Assembly: GCA_965234325.1 (NCBI GenBank)
Contig: OZ248420.1
Coordinates: 62,001-126,000 of the forward strand
DNA length: 64,000 bases
Source of the DNA: Limnohabitans kasalickyi
GTDB taxonomy: Bacteria > Pseudomonadota > Gammaproteobacteria > Burkholderiales > Burkholderiaceae_C
Direction: 5' to 3'
Below, in pieces: positions 8,254-16,858 of this stretch; the stretch's first letter is position 1, and every line of letters begins with the position of its first letter. Below the pieces are notes generated by a model, which made no database searches, was not told the origin of the DNA, and saw only the letters and a list, made by a program, of their open reading frames with translations. The position numbers and the translations under genes are program-made.

Positions 8254-9123
8254 ATGTACACCACCCTCATTTCTATTGCTCAACTGAAAGACCTGCAACA
8301 CAGCGGCCAACCCTTGGCAGTGTTTGATTGCAGCTGCGACCTGATGAAGCCCGAACAAGGCTATGCCCAATTTATGGCGCAACACATTGCGGGTGCGCAA
8401 CACGCAGACTTGGACAAAAACCTTGCCACACACGACCCCGCGCTGCGCGTCAACGGTGGGCGTCACCCTTTGCCACGACGCGAAGTTTTTGCGGCATGGC
8501 TGCACAGCGTGGGCGTGAAGAACGACACCCAAGTGGTGGTCTATGACCGCAACGGCATGAACTATGCCGGCAGGCTCTGGTGGATGCTGAAATGGTGCGG
8601 CCACGATGGGGTGGCCGTTCTCGACGGTGGCTTGCAAGCTTGGGTTGCTGCAGGTGGCGCTGTCGCGTCAGGCGAACACCATCCAGCGCCGACCACAGCT
8701 ACTGAAGGCGAGTTTGAGCTGCGTGAACCTTTGGTGCAATTGATCGAGACCGCCGCCGTGTTTTCACGCTTGAACACGGGCGAGCAAACCATTGTCGACG
8801 CGCGCGCCGCGCCACGCTATCGCGGCGAAGTCGAACCCATGGACCCTGTTGCAGGCCACATACCCGGTGCACTCAATCGCCCTTTCAGCACCAACCTCAA
8901 TGCGGACGGATTCTTCAAAAGCCCGGCCGAGTTGCGTGCTGAATTTGCCACTTTGCTAGGCGATGCCAAACCGGAAAATGTGGTTCACCACTGTGGCAGC
9001 GGCGTGAGCGCGGTGCCCAATGTCTTGGCCATGGAAGTCGCTGGCCTTGGACGCACTGCTCTGTATGCAGGCAGCTGGAGCGAGTGGTGCAACACACCCG
9101 GCTTGCCCTGCGAAAAATCTTAA
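8254..9123 (+). CDS. sseA: Sulfurtransferase (mercaptopyruvate/thiosulfate type, two rhodanese domains)
   Basis: Transfers sulfane sulfur from 3-mercaptopyruvate or thiosulfate to a thiol or cyanide acceptor. The 289-residue protein has an inactive N-terminal rhodanese domain (about 1-140, with VVVYDRNGMNYAGRLWWML and VLDGGLQAW) and a catalytic C-terminal domain. The active-site loop is CGSGVSA with Cys247. CGSGV loops are typical of mercaptopyruvate sulfurtransferase, while CRxGV is typical of thiosulfate sulfurtransferase, so the former is more likely. GCTACAGGAGC before the ATG gives a good ribosome-binding site. It is 28 bases after the EamA gene and may share its transcript. It ends 1 base before the convergent ZIP gene. 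Confidence 0.93.
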   Translation: MYTTLISIAQLKDLQHSGQPLAVFDCSCDLMKPEQGYAQFMAQHIAGAQHADLDKNLATHDPALRVNGGRHPLPRREVFAAWLHSVGVKNDTQVVVYDRNGMNYAGRLWWMLKWCGHDGVAVLDGGLQAWVAAGGAVASGEHHPAPTTATEGEFELREPLVQLIETAAVFSRLNTGEQTIVDARAAPRYRGEVEPMDPVAGHIPGALNRPFSTNLNADGFFKSPAELRAEFATLLGDAKPENVVHHCGSGVSAVPNVLAMEVAGLGRTALYAGSWSEWCNTPGLPCEKS

Positions 9124-9124
9124 T

Positions 9125-10000
9125 TCAGTGGTGCACCCACTCGCCCAAAGCGGCCACCAAGCCAATGCCCGCAAACAGCCAAGCCACTTGTGCGGCCGTC
9201 TCACGCGGTGAGAGGCGCTTTTGCAGCTGTGGAATCAAGTCGGCCAGTGCCACGTAAATAAAGCTGCTGGCCGCTGCCACCAAAAAGTACGGCAAATACG
9301 CCTGCAAGGCGCCCACCAACACATAACCCACCACGCCCCCAATGGCCGTCACGCCGCCTGCCAAGGTGAGTTTGAACAATGCGGCGCGCGGGTTGCTCAG
9401 CGTTTGGCGCAACACCACCAAGTCACCCACATGGTGGGGCACCTCGTGCGCCATCACGGCCAAAGCAGCGGCAACGCCTAAACGTGGGTCAGCCACAAAC
9501 GCAGCCGCGATCAAAATGCCGTCGCCAAAGGCGTGCACGCTGTCGCCCAGCAACACCGCCCAACCACCGCTTTGGTGGTTATGCCCATGGTTATGACTGG
9601 GGTGGTTATCGTTTGCGTGGTCATGCGAATGCGAATGCGCGTGCGCATGCGTGCTGTGATCATGCGCATCATGGGCGTGGTGCGAATGACTTGCATCGCC
9701 GTGACTGTGCCCATGCTCGTGGCCGTGATGCCACAACTCAGCCTTGTCGAGCAAAAAGAAAAACACCAAGCCCACCAACAGGGCGGCAAACATAGTCTGT
9801 GGTGAAACGCCAGCACTACCAGACAACTCAAACGCCTCTGGTAGCAAGCGCGTGAAAGCCGTGGCCAGCAAAGCACCAGCGGCCAAACTCAGCAAATGTT
9901 GGGTAAAGCGCGACAGCAAGGCATAAGCCAGCAGCGCTGCCAGCCACACACTGCCCATGCCTGCCACCAAGGTGCCGACAAGAATAGAAATCAAGGTCAT
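9125..10000 (-). CDS. ZIP-family metal transporter with a very His-rich loop
   Basis: Inner-membrane divalent-metal (zinc-type) transporter of 291 residues. Eight hydrophobic helices are visible. Between helices 3 and 4 lies an unusually His-dense loop of about 55 residues (alternating HGH, HSH, HAH and HDH units), the classic variable metal-binding loop of ZIP proteins. Helices 4 and 5 carry SVHAFGDGILIAAAF and MAHEVPHHVGDLVVL, the H-x3-D and H-E-x2-H metal-site motifs. I used the ATG at 10000; the frame also allows a TTG at 10027, and neither has a good ribosome-binding site. It is convergent with the sulfurtransferase gene. Confidence 0.93.
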   Translation of the reverse strand: MTLISILVGTLVAGMGSVWLAALLAYALLSRFTQHLLSLAAGALLATAFTRLLPEAFELSGSAGVSPQTMFAALLVGLVFFFLLDKAELWHHGHEHGHSHGDASHSHHAHDAHDHSTHAHAHSHSHDHANDNHPSHNHGHNHQSGGWAVLLGDSVHAFGDGILIAAAFVADPRLGVAAALAVMAHEVPHHVGDLVVLRQTLSNPRAALFKLTLAGGVTAIGGVVGYVLVGALQAYLPYFLVAAASSFIYVALADLIPQLQKRLSPRETAAQVAWLFAGIGLVAALGEWVHH

Positions 10001-10149
10001 GGGGGGATTATCGACTGAGGCTTTCAAGCGAAGTCATTCAGCTTCAGCCAGAGGTGCGGCGTGTGCTTGGCACGGGGCAAATGAGATCGGCTGATTCGTA
10101 ACTTGTTTGATTCCTATGACTATTTAAAAATTGAGGAAATACACCTTGC

Positions 10150-10181
10150 AAAAAAAGGGGCGATCATATGACCGCCCCTTC
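10150..10181 (-). terminator. Rho-independent terminator of the lipoprotein hydrolase gene
   Basis: On the minus strand AAGGGGCG and CGCCCCTT flank a loop containing TCATATGA and are followed by TTTTTT. It lies 25 bases beyond the hydrolase stop codon. Confidence 0.85.
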
Positions 10182-10206
10182 AAATCTAAACAAATTCAGC
10201 GCTAGT

Positions 10207-11670
10207 TCAAGGGCAAGGGACTGATTTTTCTATTGTGGCTGTTCGCAGGAAATTGATAGTGTTGCTATCATCAGGTCCGATAGTATTTTTAGTAAAAGTA
10301 CAGCCGTAGGTCGCTGCGGCCACAGTGGCAGGGGTTACCACATCGTCGCCCGTCGGTTTAACGCCATCACGCTCCCACTTGATCATGTCGTCGAATGCGT
10401 TCACTTGCTCTGCAACCGTGAAGTCGCAATGGCTCACACCTCGAATGGCACGCTGAACCAACCAGGCACTGTTACCCTTGGCGGCAACTCGCTTTTGATA
10501 AGTTTGCTCCATGCTGAACGGAACGAACAAGTCTCCCAATGTATGAATTGAAACCACAGGAATCTTGAAATCACCGTTGGCCTTGGGAATCCAGCGTAAG
10601 CCGTCACGACGCAAGCGGTTAGCCTCTGGATCGGCCGTAAGCTTCAAAACCGAAGCATTCAGCGCGGTTGAACCAGGGACGTCACCATCGATCTTGTAGG
10701 TGTAAGCGTTGGTATCGAGCACGTTTTTGTTCAGAATACCTGTCACAGTACCGTCGGAACCAAATGTTCCCCAGGCTGAGGGAAAGCTGCCGCCAAAAGC
10801 AAAACCGAGATCGAACATCGGGCGCGGACCACCTGTGATGTTTTGCAATACAGAAAGGTACTTTACGCCTGCGGCAGTTGGCGTCGCAGGGGCAGTTGAC
10901 GTAGAAGGAAACGTTGTGAAAAGCGTGCTGCGCACCAAGGGTTCAATTTCACTCCACTTGGCGGTCGGATAGCTGGGTAGCCCTGCGATTGCTTGCGCTG
11001 TGACCTGCATGGCGGCAAACTGGTTGAACAATTCTGTATCGCCCAATACCCCGCACATAGGAACGGCACCAGCGTACTTCACCTTGTTCACGGCGTAAGC
11101 CGCTGCTTCATCTTCAATGGCCGCCGCAGTGATGTGCCCGCCCATTGAATGTCCGGTGATGTAGATCTTGGTCGGTGCAGAAAGCGTACGTGCGTTTTTC
11201 GCTGCAATAGCCTTGAACTCAAGAGCCAGCGCGTTGGTGTCTTCAACACCAGCACGAACGTCATAGTAGTTTTTGGCATAGCTCGAAGCTGCCCATGCAT
11301 AGCCATTTTGAATGAGGTAACGGCGAATGGATGGATTTGAAACACCCACGGCAGCACCAGTACCCGCATAGCCATGGGCATACATCACGAGTTTGCCGTT
11401 CCAATTGGCCGGCACTTCGACGCGATACGCAGCGCCGTTCAGTACACCAGACCAGCGACTTGTTGTACTCATATCCACCGTGTCTGAGCTTTGCGTTGAC
11501 ATCGCGGCAAACGTAGTGGCCGTAGGTTCTGCAGGACTAAAAACGCGAGAGTCTTGCGCGCGGGTTTCTTCAGGTGCTGGTAATGGGGCGTCGCTGCTTC
11601 CGCAGGCAGCCAGCAAAGCGACACTGGTTAAGGCAAGCGCTGTCAGGCGCAACGGTTTTTTAAAGCTCAT
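10207..11670 (-). CDS. Secreted alpha/beta-hydrolase lipoprotein
   Basis: A 487-residue predicted outer-membrane or surface lipoprotein. MSFKKPLRLTALALTSVALL leads into the lipobox LAAC with Cys23. The hydrolase fold shows an oxyanion-hole segment (LVMYAHGYAGTG), the nucleophile elbow GHSMGG with Ser175, a likely acid in the HTLGDLFVPF segment and a catalytic His in GVSHCDF. It should cleave an ester or amide outside the cytoplasm; the substrate is unknown. The ATG at 11670 is preceded by TTTGGAGACAAG; the frame continues upstream but without the signal peptide at its start. It looks like a single-gene unit with its own terminator. I cannot tell whether it is a lipase, a depolymerase or a feruloyl esterase/tannase relative. 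Confidence 0.82.
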   Translation of the reverse strand: MSFKKPLRLTALALTSVALLAACGSSDAPLPAPEETRAQDSRVFSPAEPTATTFAAMSTQSSDTVDMSTTSRWSGVLNGAAYRVEVPANWNGKLVMYAHGYAGTGAAVGVSNPSIRRYLIQNGYAWAASSYAKNYYDVRAGVEDTNALALEFKAIAAKNARTLSAPTKIYITGHSMGGHITAAAIEDEAAAYAVNKVKYAGAVPMCGVLGDTELFNQFAAMQVTAQAIAGLPSYPTAKWSEIEPLVRSTLFTTFPSTSTAPATPTAAGVKYLSVLQNITGGPRPMFDLGFAFGGSFPSAWGTFGSDGTVTGILNKNVLDTNAYTYKIDGDVPGSTALNASVLKLTADPEANRLRRDGLRWIPKANGDFKIPVVSIHTLGDLFVPFSMEQTYQKRVAAKGNSAWLVQRAIRGVSHCDFTVAEQVNAFDDMIKWERDGVKPTGDDVVTPATVAAATYGCTFTKNTIGPDDSNTINFLRTATIEKSVPCP

Positions 11671-11875
11671 GGTCTTGTCTCCAAATGGTTGTTGTCTACG
11701 TTTACACACTTATCAAGAAAGCCAACTTGAGCATATGCCTCACTGTCACGATGAATAAATAGTAGCTACCCTTGGATTTGTCTCAGGCGAGACAGAAGGA
11801 CGATTGGCATCCAAGAATGTGTTGAGCCAGCAGATGGGTAGTTTTCAACCCAAATCACAGCCCTTCAGTTCACCT

Positions 11876-12823
11876 TCAAGCTTTTTGGGCTGAACCAGCG
11901 GACGTTGTGACAGCAACGATCAGCCCTGTCATCACCAAGAGCAGACCTACAGCTTCTAGTTGTGCGGGCACATGACCCAGCACTGGCCAAGCCATGAGCG
12001 CGGCCAAGCCGGGTGCCAACGCCGGGAAAACCGCTGCGCGCGACGGGCCGAGAAGTGACACCATCTTTGAGTAGGTGTACAGCGTGCCCGCACCTGCGAT
12101 CACCCCTTGCACCAGCACCTCGACCCAAAAAACAAATGGCGCTGCCAAGAAGAGGCTCTCACCGCCAGTGAACCCAATGTAAGCAGGCACATAGGTGAAC
12201 AATGCGCTGATCGAAATTACCGCTGTAGCCAGCAATGGGTCGAGCCGGTGCTTGCGCAGCACGATGCCAAATCCGGCCCACAACGTGCCGGCCGCAAGGA
12301 ACATGAGATCGCCAAGAGATGCGCGTAGCGACAGACTGGAGGCCTCCACACCAGACACCAGCACCAAGCCGTTCAGCACCACAGCAATACCTAAAACTCG
12401 GCGCAGTGTCATGCGATCCCCCAACACCACAGCACTGAGCACCATGCCCATCACGCTCATGGCTGTGAACGGAAAAACGGCTGCATGGCTGGGCGGCGCG
12501 AACTGCAGCGCACCAAACATCAAGAGGCCAAAGGGCGTGCCAGCCAACAGCGCCACCAGCAACCAAACGCGCCAACGCGTGGTGAACTGCGCACTGTCAC
12601 GCCGCCAGGCCAGCGCCAACACCGGCAGCATCAGGATGCCCGCCACGCCGAACCGCAATACCGTGAGGTCGGGTGAAGACAGTCCGCGGGCCATGCCCCA
12701 GCGGGCAAACACGGTGTACAGCGCGCCGATGCTGGCGGCGACCAGCCCAACCGCGAGACCTTTGGCTAATTGGCTGCGCTCGTTGTGGCTTGTCTGCGGC
12801 AGAGTCAGAGTGCTGGTGTTCAT
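11876..12823 (-). CDS. DMT-superfamily transporter with EamA domains, divergent from a LysR gene
   Basis: Inner-membrane protein of 315 residues with about ten helices in two EamA repeats, the first beginning GLAVGLVAASIGALYTVFAR. Start ATG 12823 is preceded by CAAGGAAGCC, a good ribosome-binding site; a TTG 18 bases further upstream is less likely. It is transcribed away from a LysR-type regulator at 12947, with two inverted repeats in the 123-base gap. This layout usually means that the regulator controls the transporter. The export substrate is unknown. The region 11710-11875 beyond its stop, toward the lipoprotein gene, holds nothing I can assign. Confidence 0.9.
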   Translation of the reverse strand: MNTSTLTLPQTSHNERSQLAKGLAVGLVAASIGALYTVFARWGMARGLSSPDLTVLRFGVAGILMLPVLALAWRRDSAQFTTRWRVWLLVALLAGTPFGLLMFGALQFAPPSHAAVFPFTAMSVMGMVLSAVVLGDRMTLRRVLGIAVVLNGLVLVSGVEASSLSLRASLGDLMFLAAGTLWAGFGIVLRKHRLDPLLATAVISISALFTYVPAYIGFTGGESLFLAAPFVFWVEVLVQGVIAGAGTLYTYSKMVSLLGPSRAAVFPALAPGLAALMAWPVLGHVPAQLEAVGLLLVMTGLIVAVTTSAGSAQKA

Positions 12824-12866
12824 CGTGGCTTCCTTGTGCAAGTGGCGTACTCATTCATGCCGCGAA

Positions 12867-12884
12867 GTTTGGTTCAATCCAAAC
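12867..12884. promoter_or_regulatory. Inverted repeat GTTTGG-N6-CCAAAC, possible LysR site
   Basis: Perfect 6-bp arms with a 6-base spacer, in the gap between the divergent EamA and LysR genes. It contains a T-N11-A type arrangement expected for LysR-family sites. Confidence 0.45.
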
Positions 12885-12900
12885 CATTGCACTAGTCATT

Positions 12901-12928
12901 TAATTTGACTATTATTTATTCCAAATTA
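12901..12928. promoter_or_regulatory. Inverted repeat TAATTTG-N14-CAAATTA, possible LysR site
   Basis: Perfect 7-bp arms, AT-rich, ending 18 bases before the LysR ATG. Together with the repeat at 12867-12884 it may form the pair of recognition and activation sites usual in LysR/target gaps. Confidence 0.5.
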
Positions 12929-12946
12929 GACTGAATAGGAACAACC

Positions 12947-13855
12947 ATGGATCGATTGGCAGCCATGCAGAGCTTTGTGCGTGTGGTGGAAAGCGGCAGT
13001 TTTTCGGCCGTGGCCCGTGAACTCCAAACCACGCAGAGCCGTGTGAGCAAACAGGTAGCGGCACTTGAGCGCGAGCTGGGTGCCAAGTTATTGAGCCGCA
13101 CCACCCGTTCCTTGGCCCTGAGCGAAGCCGGTGAACGCTACTTCGCACAAGCGCGACGTTTGATTGCCGAAATCGCCGAGGCGGAGTCGGAACTTCTTTT
13201 AGGTGAGCAGCAGCTCAGCGGCTGGCTGCGCGTGGCCGCATCGGTGGGCTACGGACGGCTCAAACTGTTGCCGCTGGTGAAGACTTTCTTAGCAGCACAC
13301 CCGAACGTGAAAATCGATCTGAAGCTCAACGATGGGTTCATCGATCTGGTCGAAGAAGGCATCGATATCGCAGTGCGTATCGGGGAACTGGCTGACAGCT
13401 CCTTGGTGGCGCAACGCATCGGCACCACCCAACGTGTTGTGATGGCCAGCCATGAATACCTTCGTTCGTTGCCCATCGGCCTAAAAGTGCCAAGCGTGCC
13501 GCAGGATCTGCTGGCGCACAACTGCATCGTCTATTCGGAACTGGCCACGCAGAACGCCTGGACATTCACAGCAGGCGCGGGTGCAGTTGCTACAGAGGGC
13601 ACCCAGGTCACCATCCGAGCGCAAGGCAATCTGCAAACCAACAGCAGTGAAATTGTCCGTGCCTCGGTGCTCTCGGGGATGGGGATCGGCTATTCGCCGA
13701 CTTGGTTGTTCGAAGAGGAAATAGCGCGCGGAGAGTTGCAAGTGCTGTTGCCCGACTGGCCAGCACCGCCACTGCCCATTCATTTGGTGAGCCCAGCGCA
13801 GCGACGCTCATCAGCCAAGGTACAGGCTTTCGCATTGCACATGGCATCGCGCTAA
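12947..13855 (+). CDS. LysR-family transcriptional regulator
   Basis: A 302-residue DNA-binding regulator. The N-terminal winged helix-turn-helix is at about 5-65 (MDRLAAMQSFVRVVESGSFS, then ARELQTTQSRVSKQVAALE), with LSEAGERYF closing it. The C-terminal effector-binding domain follows from about residue 90. A DRLAAMQSFVRV start is typical of the large LysR group close to AaeR/DmlR-like regulators. AATAGGAACAACC precedes the ATG. It is divergent from an EamA exporter, the probable target. The effector is unknown. Confidence 0.93.
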   Translation: MDRLAAMQSFVRVVESGSFSAVARELQTTQSRVSKQVAALERELGAKLLSRTTRSLALSEAGERYFAQARRLIAEIAEAESELLLGEQQLSGWLRVAASVGYGRLKLLPLVKTFLAAHPNVKIDLKLNDGFIDLVEEGIDIAVRIGELADSSLVAQRIGTTQRVVMASHEYLRSLPIGLKVPSVPQDLLAHNCIVYSELATQNAWTFTAGAGAVATEGTQVTIRAQGNLQTNSSEIVRASVLSGMGIGYSPTWLFEEEIARGELQVLLPDWPAPPLPIHLVSPAQRRSSAKVQAFALHMASR

Positions 13856-13922
13856 AAATAGTCGACAAAAACCTGCTTGAGAGGCCGTGCGAAAGCCAAC
13901 TGGCAACGACTATGGATGAACC

Positions 13923-16733
13923 TTAATGCGCCTTGTCCCAGTTGGACCCAACCCCCACCTCAGCCAACAACGGCACTTTCAGCTGCGCCACGTCAGCCAT
14001 GAGGCGTGGCACTTCGGTGCGCACCCATGCCACTTCTGATTCGGGCACTTCAAACACCAGTTCGTCGTGCACTTGCATGATCACTTTGATGCCGCGTGGC
14101 TGGGCGTCTAAGGCTTGTTGCACGGCCACCATACTCAGCTTGATCAGGTCGGCTGCTGTGCCTTGCATGGGCGCGTTGATGGCGGCGCGCTCTGCGCCTG
14201 CACGGCGTGGGCCATTGGGGCTGTTGATTTCGGGCAAGTACAAGCGGCGGCCAAACACGGTCTCGACATAACCTTGAGCTTTGGCTTGTTCGCGTGTGTC
14301 GTCCATGTAACGCTTCACGCCCGCGAAGCGTTCAAAGTAACGGGTGATGTAGTTCTTGGCCGCGCCGTTGTCGATGCCCAGCGCTTTGGCCAAACCAAAC
14401 GCGCTCATGCCGTAGATGAGGCCAAAATTAATGACCTTGGCATAGCGGCGCTGCTCGGTGCTGACCGCATCTACACCCACGCCAAACACTTCGGCCGCCG
14501 TTGCGCGGTGCACGTCTAAGCCATCGTGGAAAGCTTTGACCAAAGCCTCGTCACCACTGATGTGCGCCATGATGCGCAGCTCGATCTGGCTGTAGTCGGC
14601 GCTGGCAATCACGCAGCCCGCAGGGGCCACGAATGCTTCGCGCACTTTGCGGCCCTCTAGAGTGCGAATAGGGATGTTCTGCAAGTTGGGTTCGTTGCTC
14701 GACAAGCGGCCCGTCACGGCCACGGCTTGCGCGTAGTGCGTATGCACGCGGCCTGTGCGTGGCACAGCCATTTGTGCGAGTTTGTCGGTGTAAGTGCCTT
14801 TGAGTTTGCTAAGACTTCGGTGCTCCAAAATTTTGGCAGGCAGTGGGTAGTCTTCGGCCAACTTCTCCAGCACTTCTTCGTCGGTGCTGCGCGCGCCGGT
14901 GGCGGTTTTTTTGATGACGGGCAAGCCCAGTTTGTCAAAAAAGATTTCGCCCAGTTGCTTAGGGCTGGCCAAGTTAAACGGCTGGCCTGCAATTTCATAG
15001 GCTTCAGTTTCTAGCTGCACGATGCGTTGACCCAGCGCATGACTTTGTGCGGCCAATGTAGGTGCGTCAATCAGCACGCCGTTGCGCTCGATGCGATACA
15101 GCGCTTCGCTGCTTTGAATTTCTAAGTCGTAGATGAAGCCCAGTTTGTCGTCGGCTTGCAAACGCGGCCACAGCACTTGGTGCACGTCTAGCGTCATGTC
15201 GGAGTCTTCGCACGAGTATTCGGTGGCGCGCGCCACGTCCACTTGCGAGAAAGGAATTTGGTGCGCACCTTTGCCACAGAGGTCTTCGTAGTTCAAACCT
15301 TTGCGGCCCACATGGCGCTCGGCCAAACTGGCTAAGCCGTGAGGCTTGTGCACTTCCAGCACATAGCTTTGCAGCATGGTGTCGTGCGCGTAGCCCTTCA
15401 CCTCAATGCCGTGATTGGCCATGACATGGCGGTCGTATTTGATATGTTGGCCCAACTTCTGAATGGCTGGGTTTTCAAACCAAGGCTTGAGTTTGGCCAG
15501 CACTTCGTCGATGGGCAATTGGGTGGGTGCATCGCCGTAGCTGTGGGTGAGCGGGATGTAGCAGGCTTCGCCCGGCTTGACCGAAAAACTCAAGCCCACA
15601 ATCTCGGCGCGCATGGCGTCGAGTGAGGTGGTCTCGGTGTCAAACGCCACCAGTTCAGCGGCTTGCAATTTGGCCAGCCACGCATCAAAGGCTTCCCACG
15701 TCAGCACGCAGTTATAGGCTTTCTCGCTCACTGAAGAAACAGTGGGTTCGGGTTCGTCGAACAAGCTCAGGTTGGGCTCGAACTTGGGTTTGGCCGCCGC
15801 AGCTCCACCGCTGCTTGCATCACCGCCTACTGCCCCTGTCGCGTCGCCAGCTTCACCGATGGCGCGGGCCAAACCTTTGAAGCCATAGGTTTCGTAAAAC
15901 GTTTTCAACGCAGGTTTGTCGGGCTCGGCCAAGTGCAGCGCATCAAGTGCGGGCAAGTTGGGCACGTAGGCGGACAAATCGCAATCGGTTTTCATGGTCA
16001 CCAATTGACGGCCTGTGGGCAGCCACTCAACGGCTTGGCGCAAGTTCTCACCCGCCACGCCTTTGATGGCGCTGGCGTTTTGCAGCAAGTTGTCGAGCGA
16101 GCCATATTCCATCAGCCATTTGGCAGCTGTCTTAGGGCCCACCTTGGCCACGCCGGGCACGTTGTCGACCGTGTCGCCCACCAAGGTTTGGTAGTCGATC
16201 ATCAGCGATGGGGGCACGCCAAACTCGGCGGTCACGCCCGCTACGTCGCGCTTTTTGCCGTTCATGGTGTCGATGATGGTGATGTGTTCGTTCACCAGTT
16301 GGCTCAAGTCTTTGTCACCACTCGACACCACCACCGTCACGCCTTGCTCGGCAGCGGCTACGGCCAAGGTGGCAATCACGTCGTCAGCCTCGACGCCCGG
16401 CACATCAAGGACCGTCCAGCCCAACATGCGCACCATGGCGTGGATGGGTTCGATTTGCGAGCGCAAGTCGTCGGGCATGGGCGAGCGATTGGCTTTGTAC
16501 GCGGGGTACATCTCGTCACGAAAGGTGGGGCCTTTGGCGTCAAACACACAAGCGGCCAACTGGGTGGGCACCTCTTTGCGCAGGGCCTGCATCATGTTGA
16601 TCATGCCGCGAATGGCGCCTGTGGCGGCGCTGCTCGGGTCACCAGGCACCGCGCGCAGGTCTGGCATGGCATGGAAGGCGCGGTAAAGGTAGCTGGAGCC
16701 GTCGACCAGCAACAATGTTTTGGATTCACTCAT
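13923..16733 (-). CDS. polA: DNA polymerase I with intact 5'-nuclease and proofreading domains
   Basis: Repair polymerase that removes RNA primers and fills gaps; 936 residues. 5'-nuclease domain at about 1-290 (VDGSSYLYRAFHA, GVEADDVIATLA, SGDKDLSQLV). An Ala/Gly/Asp-rich linker spans about 293-325. The 3'-5' exonuclease domain has Asp365 and Glu367 in FDTETTS, a KYD at 432-434 and an Asp in YSCEDSD near 510, so proofreading should be active. Polymerase motifs: A, DYSQIELR (713-720); B, RRYAKVINFGLIYG (762-775); C, QVHDELVF (887-894). ATG 16733 is chosen because the known N-terminus MSESKTLLLVDGSSY starts there; the longer frame runs into the thrB promoter area. It is divergent from thrB. 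Confidence 0.98.
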   Translation of the reverse strand: MSESKTLLLVDGSSYLYRAFHAMPDLRAVPGDPSSAATGAIRGMINMMQALRKEVPTQLAACVFDAKGPTFRDEMYPAYKANRSPMPDDLRSQIEPIHAMVRMLGWTVLDVPGVEADDVIATLAVAAAEQGVTVVVSSGDKDLSQLVNEHITIIDTMNGKKRDVAGVTAEFGVPPSLMIDYQTLVGDTVDNVPGVAKVGPKTAAKWLMEYGSLDNLLQNASAIKGVAGENLRQAVEWLPTGRQLVTMKTDCDLSAYVPNLPALDALHLAEPDKPALKTFYETYGFKGLARAIGEAGDATGAVGGDASSGGAAAAKPKFEPNLSLFDEPEPTVSSVSEKAYNCVLTWEAFDAWLAKLQAAELVAFDTETTSLDAMRAEIVGLSFSVKPGEACYIPLTHSYGDAPTQLPIDEVLAKLKPWFENPAIQKLGQHIKYDRHVMANHGIEVKGYAHDTMLQSYVLEVHKPHGLASLAERHVGRKGLNYEDLCGKGAHQIPFSQVDVARATEYSCEDSDMTLDVHQVLWPRLQADDKLGFIYDLEIQSSEALYRIERNGVLIDAPTLAAQSHALGQRIVQLETEAYEIAGQPFNLASPKQLGEIFFDKLGLPVIKKTATGARSTDEEVLEKLAEDYPLPAKILEHRSLSKLKGTYTDKLAQMAVPRTGRVHTHYAQAVAVTGRLSSNEPNLQNIPIRTLEGRKVREAFVAPAGCVIASADYSQIELRIMAHISGDEALVKAFHDGLDVHRATAAEVFGVGVDAVSTEQRRYAKVINFGLIYGMSAFGLAKALGIDNGAAKNYITRYFERFAGVKRYMDDTREQAKAQGYVETVFGRRLYLPEINSPNGPRRAGAERAAINAPMQGTAADLIKLSMVAVQQALDAQPRGIKVIMQVHDELVFEVPESEVAWVRTEVPRLMADVAQLKVPLLAEVGVGSNWDKAH

Positions 16734-16824
16734 AGCAGCCAATTGTGCCGTGACAAAAAAAGAAACGGTCGTTTTGGACGCGCGCCGCTGAGCACGCCCC
16801 GCAAAGGGTGACAAACGTGCAAAC

Positions 16825-16830
16825 TACAAT
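16825..16830 (+). promoter_or_regulatory. Possible -10 box for thrB
   Basis: TACAAT 28 bases before the chosen thrB ATG, in the 125-base polA/thrB gap. A -35 box at ideal spacing is not evident. Transcription from here would begin after the ORF's upstream GTG (16808), which favours the ATG at 16859. Confidence 0.4.
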
Positions 16831-16858
16831 GTGCGAACTTTTTAATCCCTTGGTTGTC

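Noticed and set aside
15933..16811. Open frame of 292 residues opposite the 5' part of polA
   Set aside because: Antisense shadow of polA with no recognisable motif.
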